DNA of 64,000 nucleotides, from contig VZSE01004154.1 in NCBI GenBank assembly GCA_013398275.1, positions 124,001 through 188,000 of the forward strand, given 5' to 3'. A program made the position numbers and the translations under genes. Origin of the DNA: Promerops cafer (lineage: Eukaryota > Chordata > Aves > Passeriformes > Nectariniidae). Of this stretch, positions 42,801-57,800 are shown piece by piece. How positions within the stretch are numbered: position 1 is the first letter of the stretch; each line of letters opens with the position of its first letter. The notes under the pieces were generated by a model. That model was given only the letters and a program-made list of their open reading frames with translations, was not told the origin of the DNA and searched no databases.

Positions 42801-45800
42801 AAAAGTAAAAGAGATGGTGAGTGGTTGTGCCTTTGACAGTAATTTTAATTGAACGAGGCTAACTACCTGTAAAATGTTAAAATCAGGATTCCAAAAGGAA
42901 AGTTTGCTTGTTACATAAATTTTACTCTGTATATGTGGCACTTGGTGACAAGGGGAACTTTTTCTTATGAAATTTGCTGTGAAACACCTCTGCAGTGGAG
43001 CTCTTGCAGATGTTTCCAAATGCTTCATAACCTGTGAGAGTTTTTGGCATTTGTGAATGCTCATTCTAGATATGCCTATTTGGTAGCTGTAGTGGAAATT
43101 GTAGAAAAAAACAAGTTTTGAATGAAACTGATTTCCTATTGATACCAGTCACCAAGCTAGCTCAGATACAGAGCTACAAGTAGATTAGGAACTACAGTAA
43201 TGTTTTGGGAGATTTGGAAGCTTTTTAATGATTGCTATACTGAAAAATAGCCAATGGTCAGACAGTACAGGGATGGTGAGTGAAATGCAGCATAAACAAG
43301 CTGCGGGAAAGGAACAAGAGAAAACATTTTCAAGCAACTGGATTTTTTTGTGGTTTGGTTTTTGATGTAATTTTTTCTTTAAGGAATAAAGGAGGTTGAG
43401 AGGAAGCAGAGATTAAGAGTTCTAAATAGAAAATTATAGCGGAATTGAGAGCCAGACAAAAACCTAAGACTTTGGTGGTTTCTCTATTTCTGGTTCAGAA
43501 GTGTTTAGGAAATTCTTGGCCAAGAAAGTCTGGCATGATGTTTGTTGCTTTCTCCATTGGGCAGGATAAACTTTTAGTTCACTCGTGACTCCCTTGGAAT
43601 TCCACACCTGCTGCTTTGTTTAACTATGGGGGGTTATTGTTCTGGGGTAGCATTTTCAGATGTTTAGATAACAAATATTCCTGTTGTTTCAACATTAATA
43701 GCCATTCATTGTGATCAACCGTTTTATGATCACCTTGGTTATCTAAATACTGCATCAGAATAGTGACAGATAGTCACATTTCTATGAAAAAAGTGCTATT
43801 TCTAAGCCACCTTAGTTGTGTCAGAAATAAATTCAAACTCTATTCAGGAATTCAATTTCTCTCCTTTTTTATTTTTTAAGCACTCTAAAAAGTCAACTAT
43901 ATTTACTTTGTCAAAAAGCTGTACTTAGGGTATTAACATTTGAATAAGATGATTCGTTCTCTACTCTCTCTCCAATAATGTTTTGTTTTAGATCAGCAAA
44001 AGAGGCAGAGGACAAAATAAAAAAGGCATTGGAAAAGGGAGAAACTCTTCCTACAGAAGCTAGATTTGACTCCAACTGTATTACACCAGGTAAGGTAATT
44101 TGTCAGTTACTTAAATTCAAGTGTTTATGGTTTGTCATCTGTATTTTGGTACTATTTTCCTATCTTAAGACATTTTTCTTAAAAAATAGAAGACAGAATC
44201 AATAAAGACTTAAGTTTGTAACAAAAGTTTTAGTAACATTCAGTAGGGTTGGAATACTGTCTCATTCTAAAAATTTTTTAGATTACTATGTAAAAAGTGA
44301 AATGTCGTAGGAAAGAAACCAGTCAATCCCCTTCATCTCTGGCAGAAGATTTATCTGTTGGCATTTTTTTTTAATGCTTCTGATGTGTAAATCCAAACTA
44401 GTGAAAAGCTTTAACTTAGGTTTCTGTTTTCAGGAACTGAATTCATGGCCAGATTGAATGAGCATCTTAAATATTTTGTGAATATGAAGATTTCCACAGA
44501 CAAATCCTGGCAAGGAATAACAGTCTACTTATCAGGCCATGAGGTCATTATATTTTCTTACTATCTTATTTAAAATAAATTTTTTTTTACAGAATAATAC
44601 TGCTGATTTTTTTTTTGTGTCCAGACTCCAGGGGAAGGTGAGCATAAAATTATGGAGTTCATCAGATCAGAAAAAGCAAAGCCCCATCATGATCCAAACA
44701 CAAGACACTGTCTCTATGGCTTAGATGCTGACTTGGTATGTGCAACTAAAATAATACAAACAACAGGGATTTGTCAAGTGTGTACATTTTTGATATCTTA
44801 TATCTTTCTAAGCTCATAGGATTTTAAAATGATTTGAAACAAGCATGTCATTTTGTATTCTTGCAAACTTTTGAATTTGTCATGAAACCAAGCATCGAAA
44901 TTTCTTTATACTGCTTGAAAGGTTTAAAAAAAAATTAAAATTAAGATCTTTTGATATCTCTTTATAATAGATAATGCTGGGATTAACAAGTCATGAGGCA
45001 CACTTTGCGCTCTTAAGAGAAGAAGTCAGATTTGGTGGTAAAAAGACTCAAAGGTAAATTGATTTAACTTTACTCTTATTTTATTTATGATGAAATTAAA
45101 TCCAAAACATACTGGGTGACTAAAACAGGTGTGTGTTTGGTGATTTAGGGTTTTTTTAATTGGTTGTATAGTAATTTAATGAACTTTTTAAAATTCATAT
45201 TATGGATTTTTTTTTTTTTTTGGGTTATAAAAGTCATGAAATAAGAGAAATGAATGTGCTGAATTGTGCATTTGAATTGGTTAACATGAAAAAATGTATG
45301 CTGTCAGGACAGCTGATAAAAAATCCTTAAAGCTTTGGTGTGTTTTACTTTTTTTTTCATGTTATAATGGAGCAACCTGGGCTGTACTGACATTGTTTCC
45401 ATAACTGTGTTATGCAGATACTAACTTTCTAAAGTTAGTATCTACATATATATATATATCTGAGGTTTTGTGCATGTACATAAATTACTGGAATAATTAC
45501 TGAAATAAACTCTCTTAAAATGGCTGGGTAGATGCTCTTATTCAGGGTTTGCCCAGTTGAAATAACTCACAGTCTATAAGCAGTCAGAAAATGGTGACTT
45601 ATTCCAGAACTGTGCATGTACCTGGAGCTGCTCTGAAGTAATACAGAATTTAATTTATAACTATTACTGTGGCTGGGTTCCTTCTTTGAAGGACCTTGAG
45701 CATATATTGGGTACATAAAGGGAGAAGATGGGAGAGACAGAAATGAACATTTCTGACATTAAAAGGATTTTGGATAACACAGGATAAATCATAAATGTTT

Positions 45801-48800
45801 AGATAAATGCATAATTTTTGCTAATAAAGGAATATTTTATTGCCAAGGACAATATGATGAACATCAGGGAAAAAGCTTTCTTTACAGTCTTTGCAGTCAA
45901 CATTTCACGAATATTCATGGGTAGTGTTGGCACGCAGCGCTGCAATATTTTTTAAAGATCTTACATCTAATCCAAGTAAAACTTGGTTTTACCTTTCTAA
46001 AAAATAAAATAATGTGGAATAAGAGTGTGATGACTCTTTGAAAGATTAATTAGTGAAAGTATGAAATCAAAAGGCAAAGTGTTACTTATTCCTCTCCCCC
46101 GGCATTGTTCCATATTGTAATTTCTGAATTATTTTTCTCATTATAAGAATTTACTTCTGTAAGTTACAGGAATTGCCTTCTGTCAATATTGTCACTTTTA
46201 CAGATACTTAACGTTGGAAATTTGAAAATCCTAAAAATACGTACAAATTAATATCTCTCCATGGTTTTTTTCATTGAAAGAAATTGCTTGTCTTATCAGG
46301 ATTTTCAAGTCCAGTGCAATGAAGAGTAAGGGCAGAATGTCTCTAGAGTCTTATAGCATCAACCTGGTTGCTTAAGTTCTTTAATACCAATATGAAAATT
46401 GCATTTAAAAAGTGACACAATTGGTTCTGAATCCCAGTGTAGCTCAGAGTTTGTCTTACACGAGTTTATCCAAAGGCTGCTATCACACACATCTTCCTTA
46501 TAGGATTATTTCTGAAATTTCCTGTTTATATGTGAAGACACAAATATCTGTGCTGGTTTGTCATTGGAGGTGGTCTCAGCTAGTTATAGTATCTACAAGG
46601 TGAAATAGTCCTTTATTGATTTAAAATACTTCATCTAGCTCCTTAATCTTTTGGTGTGGGTATTAACTGGTTTGGGGTTAATGTCAGCTTAGGGTTTTTA
46701 CGAGTAGTTTTAGGGAAGAGGAAAAAGGGAGGCAGAGTATGTGTTGGCTATGTCATAAACCAACAGTAGGTTTGTTATTCTTCTAGTGCTGCACTGAAGC
46801 CACAAAATAATACATACAGAGCTTATTTTCAAGTTGAGTGTATTCATCTCTTACAAGAAGCATTTCAAGTAACTACAAATGTAACCCAGCTGGTTTAGAT
46901 GTAAATCTCTGTACTCTGTTCTTATTCAGACTAGTTAGAAAGTTCCTTAAAATGGTGAGGCTTGGTGCCAAGTTAGGCTAGTTTGTCTCTTTTTTGAGCA
47001 ATGGGATAAGGATTTAGGAAATAGTTACTGCAGCATGGAACTCCACAAAGCTCTTCTCTAAGTTAGTTCTTCTTCATACAATCACATCTGGTGTTTAGAA
47101 GATTCTACTGCCAAGTTTTATAGAGCAAACCAGATTAATACTAAAATAGATTCAAGGAAATGTTTATACATTATTTCTTCTACAAAGATACAATCCTAGT
47201 AAATTTTTTTGTGTTTAGGTAACCCTTGGACTTATTAATATTAATGTTGAAAGTGTGTTTATAAATAATTAACTTGGTGGTTTGAATAATTTACAGAGTA
47301 TGTGCACCAGAGGAAACCACGTTTCATTTACTGCACTTATCACTGATGAGAGAATATATTGATTATGAATTTTCCCCAGTAAAAGTAAGTTCTAATGGAG
47401 CTGAGATGGGAAAAAATGTGTGAATGTGTGAAGTCTTTATGCAGAAATGACAACAAAAATTACACTACTGTGTTTTTCTTTTTTCCTTTTTCCTCCAGGA
47501 CAAGATTTCTTTTGAATATGATATTGAAAGGATAATAGATGATTGGATCTTAATGGGTTTCCTTGTAGGAAATGATTTTATTCCTCATCTACCTCATTTA
47601 CACATTAATCATGATGCACTGCCGCTACTTTATAGAACATACATGGCTATCTTGCCAGAACTGGGAGGTGAGAAAACTAAGTTGAGTTGTGGAAAGTAGA
47701 AACATTAACATTGGTGTATTTGTATTTATTGACCCTTTTAGCCACAACAGAATGTTTAGCATTTACTACACTTTCCATAGAGAGGCAGCAAGATTGCATT
47801 TTATTATCTGTGGGGCATTTAAATACAAATCTTAAAATTGTTGAATTGGTAGTTCAAAAGCATACTTAATTTTCTCAACAGGTTACATCAATGAAAGTGG
47901 GCATCTGAATTTAGAACGTTTTGAGAAATATCTTATAAGATTGTCAGATGTAAGTAACTTTGAAATTATAGAATGTTGAATTTAAACTCGATATGGTACC
48001 CTAAAATACACCATACTTTAGTTTTAATGAACTGTTAAATGACTATGTTTTACAGGTGGTTTAATCAGCTCTTTTAGCATTGAACAGCTGGAATCCAATC
48101 AGTTATTGTCTGATCTTATCGCATAAGAGGGAAAAGATTGAATCATTTGATCTGTGCTTTAGCCAGCACAATGCTTTTAATACTGCGAATCAAATGACGA
48201 TTCACCAGTAGAATCATGGTCCTCACTTCCCACTGATGTGTGTGGCAGCATCAGGAAAGCTGGTTGGAGCAGGTGCCAGTAAAGCCAGGGATGTGGGTTC
48301 AATCCCTCTAGGGCCATTCACATAGCAGTTGGACTCAATGATCCCTGTGGGCTTCTTCCAGCTCAGAACTGTCTGTGATTTCTGTGCATTCTTAAAGCTT
48401 GCTGCAGGCAGCGATGTTCTTTGTGTCCGCTGCTGGTAGTTTCCTGTGGGGTAAGCTATGTCTGAAGGTCTTGGAGGGGAGAATTGTTGGCAAGTTTTTT
48501 GTGAAGATCACTAGTAAAGATCAAGGAGCATCTCTGAGAGGCAGACATCAGTGTTGTTCATGAACTAACTGGTGTACAGGCGGTAATCCTGTTAAGTGCC
48601 GGTGCAGTAATCCATCCTAGAGATGAGGTAAGGTATAGGCCATATAGAAATGGAAAGGATTAAACCTTCTGCTGAACTTGGAAAGAGGGAGATCATCCTC
48701 TGTCCCTGCTACAGCCTTGTTTCTTGGTTCTTGGATAAAGCTGTGAAAGTGTTACATCTGTGGCACAAGGCTGTCTTAACCAGACCCTGTATGCGTACTG

Positions 48801-51800
48801 CTGGGGTTGATAGTGAAGTGTAGAAATTATTTAATTCCTTTTTGTTACACCTTGCTGCCTTACAGAAAGAAAACAAAATATGGCTTGGCTGTGTGTTACA
48901 TATTGCTGAGAAACAGGATTTTTAGTATTAATCTATTTATTTGTATCTCTAGTGCAAAATGTTTATGTACAGATGACTCTAGATGTAATCTAATGCACGT
49001 ACTAAAAAGACATTGTTAATCTGGCATTCTAAATTTGACATCCCTCAAATATTTGCAAACTTACTTTAATCTCACAGTTTGATCGTGAACACTTCAGTGA
49101 AGTCTTTGTTGACCTAAAATGGTTTGAAAGTAAAGTGGGCAATAAATACCTCAATGAGGCAGCTGGGATTGCAGCAGAAGAAGCCAGAAAAAATAAACAA
49201 AAGAAACAAAAGGTCAGTGTTTTATATGCACAATTTTGGAAATAAGAATGTTACCTTTTGCAAATCAGTAATTTCATCTTAGCCCAATTTAGTGGCATAA
49301 ACCTCTGTTTTTGAGATTTTTTCAAACTGGAAGGGGTAGTAAATTGTAACAGTTTGCATTCTGCCTGTATGCATTGCTGGTTGTGAGTGAGGAAATGGTT
49401 CAGTCAGGGGCAGGTGCTCGTGATTTTTAAAGTCTCATAAACTTTGCTGTTCTTCAAAAGCAGCAGAACTTAACTTCTGTGTGAGTTATGATCAAACCTG
49501 CTATGCTTCATAATATTAACTTTTAATGCATAGTCTGCTGGAAGTTCCATATATTTCAGATACATTGGTAGAACATTCATGCATGTCTTGGTCTTGGCTA
49601 ACTACTGGACAACAAATAGGGAACGAGCAATTTCATTGGTGAGCTATGTCAGATTAGTATTAAATTTGCAGTTCTAGATAGAACCAATTAATAAAGAACA
49701 GCACCCTGTATAAAGGTGTGTACTGCTACATAACGGTATCTTGTCTCTGCCCCAGTGTCAAGTTCCCCACCACCATTTCCACTGACTGCCCTTCACTATA
49801 TGCTTCAGCAGGTATAGAGTAGCAGGAGAAAATTCCTTTGCATTTAATCTGTCTCTGTATATTGTTATCCTGTTCTTTGTGTACAGAGCAGTTTTGGAAA
49901 GAGTAGCATTTTGGAAGACAAATATTCAGGTATTTTTTTTTAGAAGTAGTTAACATTTTGAGACTGTGCCTTTCATCTGATCTGTCCTTTTTGTCTGCTT
50001 AAATAATTTTCTTGAAGCAATTGTAAGAGAAGGAAATGGGGTTTATAATAAATAATACTTATACATTTTGATTGCAGCATTTTGAGTTGCAAGTTTTGAA
50101 TGAGGTCTGTGAATATTAACCTGTATTTTCACATAATCTAAAATCTTAATTTAATAGGCTCAGGAAAATTCTATCTCTTTGGCTGCTTTAGAAAAAAATG
50201 AAGGTGAAGTGACCCCTAAAAGTAAGTGCAAATAATTTTTCCATACACATGTAACAAAAATTGTGTGTATAGATTTCAATGAACTGTAAGAATTTTATGT
50301 CAGAGATGAGCTTGACCTGAATGCAAGACTTATGTAGTCAGCTCTTGGGAAGTGCAGCTGCTCTGGTGAGAGAGAGTGGGGCTAAAGCTTTAGAGGTGAT
50401 TCTTCTCTGCCCTGTATTTCCATGATGAGTTAAAGGAATTACTGAATAAACCTTCAACAATATTATGTTTTTGTATTGTATTATGTATATTGTATTGTAT
50501 TATGTAATTGTATGCATAGGTATTTTCTTAGATGGGGGGACAGGGGAACAGATTTTTGTATGGCTTTAGGCTTTTTGGTTGTGGTTGTTTTTAAACTCAT
50601 TCTACTTGTAGGAAATGTTTTTTGCTTGTGTTTTGAAATTAATTGTCAAAAATGTATGAATATTGCTACCTGATATTAGATGATGTTGTTGAAGACAATT
50701 AAATTTTAAAATTCATTTTAATATTTTCTCATATTTTTTTCTGATGGTATGTATTATTTTCTCTGTTCTTGTAACTGGGCTAAAAAATGGGTTGCCTGTC
50801 TTAAAAATTCCAGCATTTCTCTGGGTAAAGATTTTGTTTGATTGTTTCATGTTACTTTCAGTGCAAGGAAGGTGTGAGTACCTATAGCTTTGAATTGAGG
50901 AGTAAATTTAAGGCATTATGTCAGAAGTGAATGTTTTCAAACCTTACTGTAGTAGAGAAGTGAATGTTAATCCTTTTCATGGCTGATTTTCCAGCCGCAT
51001 TGGAAGATGAACCAGAAGATGATGATCTGTTTGAAACTGAGTTTAGGCAATACAAAAGAACTTACTACATGACTAAAATGGGTGTAGAAGTAGTGTCTGA
51101 GTAAGTATATACTTCTTTTTTTATTCCTAAATGCTGAAGACAAGTCTTTGTAGATATGTATTAGAGACATATATTTGTAAATATGTATTAGAGACTGTTT
51201 TCAAGAGTGTGTAGTGACAGGACAAGGCATAGTGGCTTCAAACTCCAAGGGAGCCGGTTTATGTTAGATAATAAGGAAGAAGTTTTTTACTTTGAGGGTG
51301 GTGAGGCACTGGAGCAGGTTGCCCAGAGGAGTTGTGGATGTCCCATCCCTGAAAGTGTTCAAGGCCAGGCTGGATGGGGCTTTGAGCAGTCTGGTCTATG
51401 GAAGGTGTTGCTGCCCATGGCAGGGGGTTGGAACAAGATAATCTGTAAGGTCCCTTCCAGCTCTCAACATTTTGTGATTCTAATAAAAGACAGAATATTC
51501 ATCCCATGTCAAAAGTAGAGAACACATGGCAGAGTGCTGCAGTGGTGATGATTTTCCCTAATGCAACAAGAGCTGCAAATCAAGTTTTGAGGACCAGAGA
51601 GGAAATTAATCTAGAAAATCACGGTATTTTTAGGTTCCCAAAATGTTCTATCATCATCCCGATGTACAAGGTGCTAAGTACTTTTTATATACCAGTGAAA
51701 ATGAGAAAACTAATAAGTATCTTTCCTTTTTCTTTTAAGTGCCTTCTTAGCTGATCAAGCTGAATGTTATGTCCAGGCAATACAATGGATTTTGCATTAT

Positions 51801-54800
51801 TATTACCATGGAGTTCAATCATGGAGCTGGTAAGAAAAAACATTAAATGAGAAACTGCTGAAAGATAGAGTGATATTTCACCTTGTATGCTGGGAACATT
51901 TGATATAGTTTGGTTTGTTTCTGATCTGTGAACACTGCTGTGCTCTAATTAAGTCAAGTAACTTAGGGGGTTTTTTAACCTGCAGGTATTACCCTTACCA
52001 TTATGCACCTTACCTGTCAGATATTCACAACATCAGTGAACTCAAAATCAAATTTGAACTTGGAAAACCTTTCATGCCATTTGAACAGCTTCTTGCTGTA
52101 CTTCCAGCAGCTAGCAAAGATCTGCTACCTAAATGTTACCAGGTAGGATATAGAATTAAATTGCATTATCTATCTACTGCTTACTCATTGTCTGCTTTGT
52201 TTTATTTTACTCCATTCTTGGTGTTTTTGCATGTCTTGTTAATTACATTCTGTATCTACATTTTTGGTGTGTGGTTAAATATTCTACTTGTTACTATATG
52301 TAGTGCATTGTAAAGTTAGTAATAAATACAAAATTTTACATTTGCTAAGCAATTTCCAGCTAGGACAGTTAAGTGTTTCATTCCTGTACAGCATTGAATT
52401 GGTTTTAATACCAGCCTTCCTTTGTCTCTTCCTACAACTAGTGCTAAATTGCCTTTGATATCATCTCTGTTGTATTTTCCTAGCATTTGATGACTAGTCA
52501 AGACTCTCCTATTATAGAATATTATCCACCTGATTTTAAAACTGACCTAAATGGTAAACAGCAGGAATGGGAAGCTGTAGTATTAATCCCGTTTATTGAT
52601 GAGGTAAGTTCTTTCAGCATCTGCTGTCCATAAAAGCTGCATTACAAGACTGCTAAATTTATTCATTAATCAACAGTTAGACATGTAATTAAGTGAAAGC
52701 TTAAATTAATGCTTGATAAGACCACAGAAGAAATATATATGTTTGCTGTTTGGGTAGTAAGTCTAGATTAAGTCACCACAAGCCAAGTTAGTTTCAGGTG
52801 GCAGAAGTCCTAAGTAAGGGCTGTGGACTTGGTGTTGTTAATGTTTTTAATCAGCTATTCGAATATTTTGGTTCTGTTTCTTTGAGAAAAATATTCTATT
52901 CCTATGTACATAAAAAAATAGAGAACATCTGTAGGTAAAATAAAATAAACACTTAAAAAAAAGGAAGTATTTTTACAGGAAATCCTTCACGTGAACACCA
53001 GTAATAGGGAAGCATTAATGGAGAGCAGTAAAATAGTACTTCACTTTTGCATATAGGATAACAATGTTAGACAAGGCTACCCTTGGAAACAGGCTTGCAG
53101 TAAGGTGATTCTTCTCCAAAGCCATTCCAGGGTAATTGTTCAGAGAGCATTTTTTTCAGGTCCATGGAAAGGGTGAGGCTGCAACTGCCCAATGAGCCCA
53201 CTGGGTATCTGGATTTCTCAGGTTACATTGCCAGTGTAGTTTTTTCCATGGTAATTCTTGTTGCCAGTTTCACGTGTGCTAATTCCTCTAAAATTTAGAA
53301 ACGACTGCTGCAGGCCATGGAATCCTGTAATAAGGGCCTAAAAGAAGAAGAGAAACGAAGAAACACTCACAGTGCTTGCTTAATGTACTGGTATGACAAA
53401 GATGCTGAGTTCCAGTACCTGTCACCATGGCCAGAGAAATTCCCTGCAGTAGAAAGATGTCACACGAGGTAATGCTGGCTAACTATTAGAGAGCAGGCTA
53501 AAAGTAGTTGGGGGATTTTTACTAACATTTTAACCAAACCTTGCATGTGCCAGTATGTTAACTGAGAAATGAAATACACTGAATTACATGTTGTCTGCTT
53601 TGGATGGCACAGTAAAATTTTTGTCCCTTCAGATGTTACTTTGAAAAACAGATGAACCAATTCTAAGTTGTCAAGAACAATCTAGAGAATCAGTAAACTT
53701 TGTATGACGGAAGATGAAAGACTGGTACAAATATCTGATAAATAGTGATCATTTACTGGCATGCTAATTCCAGAGTGGTTTTTTTAAAAAACTCAAGCAT
53801 TTGGGTCCAGTGCAGAGAATTAAACACAGATATGGTTTGCACCTTCTCACTGAAAGTAGCCAGCTTTTTTTCACACAGACTGAAGATGAAATGGAAACCT
53901 AACCTTTACAATAGTCAAAACTTAAAGCAGAGTAGAGGAGGAATGCCTGTTGCTGGATTACAGTCAGTAAAGAATGGACAGTTGTGAAGATGAATGATAC
54001 CATATGGAAACATTGCTAGTTAGAATTTGGTAATTACAGTTATTTAAAATAGTGAGTTTGGCACGTATCCTAAAGTTTTGTCTTTTTCCTAATGAATAGG
54101 CTCTTTGCAGCAATAGCATGGGATTTTTTTTAGTCCTTTCTATATATTCCAAGTGACATAAATTAGTTGCTGGAAAGCAAAGGGTTTGTCAATTAATGAG
54201 TGAATGAATAATGAATTTTTCTTGAGCTGAAGGTCATTCTGCATGAGCAAATACTTTGCCACTTCTTTTTTAGGTATAAAACAATACCTTTGGATGCTTG
54301 GCATGTAGAAATAACCCACAACAAGATAACTAAAATCAACAAGAGTGCATTATATTTTTGTGGATTTCCTACTTTAAAGCACATTAAACATAAGGTAAAA
54401 GATTTTTCTCTTCCAACATTTCAATTGTATTTAATAAATAACTATGTAAGAGCTCAAGTTTTATGTGCTGTTTTTGTTTTTACTCAGTTCTACCTTAAAA
54501 AAAGTGGTGTACAAGTGTTTCAGCAAAGCAGCCATGGAGAGAACATGATGTTAGAAATCATAGTTGATGAGAACTCGAAAGACCAGGTAAGCATTCTGCT
54601 CCCAACAAAAGACCAAAACCAAACAAAAAAAAAAAAGCCCCGCATCTGGACAAAAGACTTGTTAAGAGGTCTGAATTTGTTACATAGTCAGATTTGAGGT
54701 GTTAATATGCTAAATTTGTGTGGGAAACAGTCTAGAATTTTGGGTATCTGCTAGAAGGTTTAAATTTTTCCAGACTTAACAATATGAAATATCAGTCTCC

Positions 54801-57800
54801 TTAGTTGAGTTTCTGGCCTTTCTCTATGGTAGCATTTAGATGTTCTTGGGTAAGGAGCTGGTGGCTAATGAGTGGTGTAAATGCAAGGGAACAGTCTCCA
54901 GACCAGTGGTGGTTGTCTTTTGTGTAACTGATTAGATGACCACTTAAAAACAAAAAGTGTTTCCTTTTAAATCAACAAAGCAGACTTAACGCCTTCCACT
55001 CTAATGAGGCTGTTTGATAGAGGAATTAGAGGGAAGAGTCCAAGTAGCAAGTGACAAACTGCAGAAAAGAAAAAATTTCAGAAATAAATAAAACGAGGGA
55101 GAGAGGAGAAAAACAATATAATATGATATGATTTTACAGTAGAGGGATAGGGAGAGTACATATTCAAGATACATGGCAAGACAAATCAAATAAGCCCAAT
55201 TAATATATTAAAAAATAGCAGAGACTCATTAGAAAAAACATAATGTGAGACTGAATTTACAGATGCTAGCAAGTTGTGGACATAAATGTTGTTCCTTTTT
55301 TCAATGTGATAAATAACTCCGGTTATCTCAAATTGTCATTTTGTTTATTGTGTCCCAGAGACACAAATAGTACCAAGTGATTTAACAAAAGAAGTGCTTA
55401 GCAAACCTATATGAGACATACAAATTATCCCAGGTCTTCCAAGTAGCACATGCAACATGTTAAGAGCCACATTTTTAATCAGGGATTATGTAAGCTGTAT
55501 CAAATATATTTTACTAAGATAAAATGAGTTCTTTATTCTGCAAGACAATCTGTTGTTTAACTACTGTAGTTTTTATTGCAAAACCAGCTTGGAAATACTG
55601 TAACAAAAATTTTTAATATGTTAAACAATTAGTAATAAAACTTCTGGGTTTTTTTCAGGTGGTAGAAAATGTTGCGAGTTCGGTACTTGGAAAGCGAGTT
55701 TTTGTTAACTGGCCCCACCTTGAAGAAGCCAGAGTTGTTGCCGTGTCAGATGGAGAAACTAAGTAAGAGTTAGCTGATACATAGTTCTTCATTGTCTTAC
55801 TGTTTTTTCTCAAATCAAGTCTCTTGGGCTGGACAGAAATTTCGGTTTTATTGTAAAACTAACAACGAATTAGTCCAGATGTAACAAAGGCTGCTTGGTG
55901 AAGAATGTTTAACATTGTTCTGAGGTTTGGTTGCCTCTGTAGCAGTCTAGTCTTTCACTGTTTTGTTATAGGTGTAGAAGCTTGGGAGAGCTTCCTCATA
56001 GTTTTGAGGGAAAAATGTATGCACAGAAATCCACACAGTGAACATTTCTATACAATCCTCCTTTATAAATAGCACATGTACTGGTATTTTTTATTAAAAA
56101 CATGCTGTGTGGCCCATTGTGGAGGGGATAGAGAAAATGATGCTGCAAGTCTTCCATATCCTTAACAAGTAATTTCTAAGTATTTTGAGTTTTGCTCACA
56201 ATTGGTTATGTCTAGGTTAATCTTATTTGGTTAAATTTCCTATCTGTCATAATATTCTCAAGGTTTTATTTGGAAGAACCACATGGCACACAGAAGCTTT
56301 ACATGGGAAATGCAGTGCCCCCAACTAAAGTGGCTTATGTTGGAGATAAGGAACAAAGCTTGTGGGTAAAAGAAGTTCAAGGCATTTCAGAGCAGTAAGT
56401 AACTTCAAAAATTAAAGTGTAGCTTTGCATTTTATGTCTTGGCTGTGTTTTGTTCCTGTATTACAGACCTAAGTAGCACAGAAGAGCTGCTGCATACTTG
56501 ATGATAAAGGTTAATCAAGTCTGCTTAAATTTAAAACAACAACATAAAAGAGCTTATGTTGAAATTTCAGAATATATGGAGTCTGTTCTGAGGTAACTAA
56601 AGTTAGATGCTGTTACAAAAGAACTCTCAAATGAATGAGTTTCAGTATTTATTCTCCCTCTCAATTTTCTGTTCTGGTGTTAGCAATCTTCAGTTGTAGG
56701 AAGTATGTAGAGTGAAGTAATACAGAATCAACTTGCAATTCAAATAGCTTAGCTTTGTTAAATTTGAATACAACTCTTGCTCTTCTAGAGTGTGGATGCC
56801 CAGTAGACTATAAATGAGTTACAGTAGTTTTGATGCCTTTTTGCTTGTCCTAAAATCACGAGCCAGACAGTTTTGTGATAAAAAGGGGTTACCTTTCTAA
56901 GGATCCTTAGGTGCACAGCACGCTAGATGGAAAGCACCTGAAGATGCACCTGTAACATAAAGCACATACAATTTTTATGTGTTTAGCCAATTAGCATAAC
57001 TGACAAGAATCCCCAGTTAGAGACATAAGTGAGGAGGTAATTCCCCCTCGGTTCAACCCCTTCTGAATTCCTCCCCCTACCCCCCTTAGACTGGAACTAA
57101 ACTTTGTTTATGAAAATGTCTCTTGGAGAGTTGGTTTTAGCCTTGGCTTCCCAGAGAATCTAACATTGGACCTCCAGCTTGGAGCTGCTGGGGAATTTAT
57201 TTTGTCTTTCTGTCTAACAGATCTTTCTGTCTAAAATGCTGGCTATGAATACTCTGATAGGCTACAGAGCTACAAATGGATATGTAAAGATTATAGAGAA
57301 TATATAAAAGGAAAAAGGCAGAAATCAATTTAGCACCAGTTTGGCATTTCATTATCTGTCATTTGAGTTAACTGGTTTAATTACCCCTAACCCTTCCACT
57401 GTAAAGATTAAATGTGCTTAAGAATTAATACTCTGAGCTCTGTAGTGATGGCTGTGCAACAGTGGGTAAGCAGTTGGTTTAGCCATTTATTCTGGGTATT
57501 TTTTGTACAATAAGAAGGAAACTATTGGAATCCTTTTTTAAAGAGGGTTCTTTATTTAATTTTACTTCAATATCTTAATTCTACCCCCTTGTTTATTGTA
57601 AGTAAGCTAAATGTTCTGCTTTGCATTCAGGTACCAGAGAAGGAAAGGAATAATTATCCATGAAACGTCTGTAGTTGTATATGCTCAGTTACTCACTGGT
57701 AATAGATATCAACTAAACCAAAATGGAGAAGTTTATTTGGAGAAGCAGTGGTCTAAACAAGTTCTTCCTTTTGTTTACCAAACAGTTGTCAAGGTAAATA

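Noticed and set aside
42720..43064. 114-codon minus-strand open frame in XRN1 intron 2
   Set aside because: No conserved motif is seen, and its 3' end overlaps the XRN1 exon 2 donor on the opposite strand.
48240..48320. Functional tRNA gene
   Set aside because: The B box is intact, but the A-box arm is shortened, stem pairing is lost and the sequence runs into a CR1 tail. A SINE explains it better.
51207..51518. 103-codon open frame
   Set aside because: It is CR1 3'-region sequence, not a host gene.
56985..57060. Second tRNA-like SINE head (GGTTCAACCCC at about 57049)
   Set aside because: One B-box-like word matches, but no convincing A box at the right distance and no CR1 tail follow.
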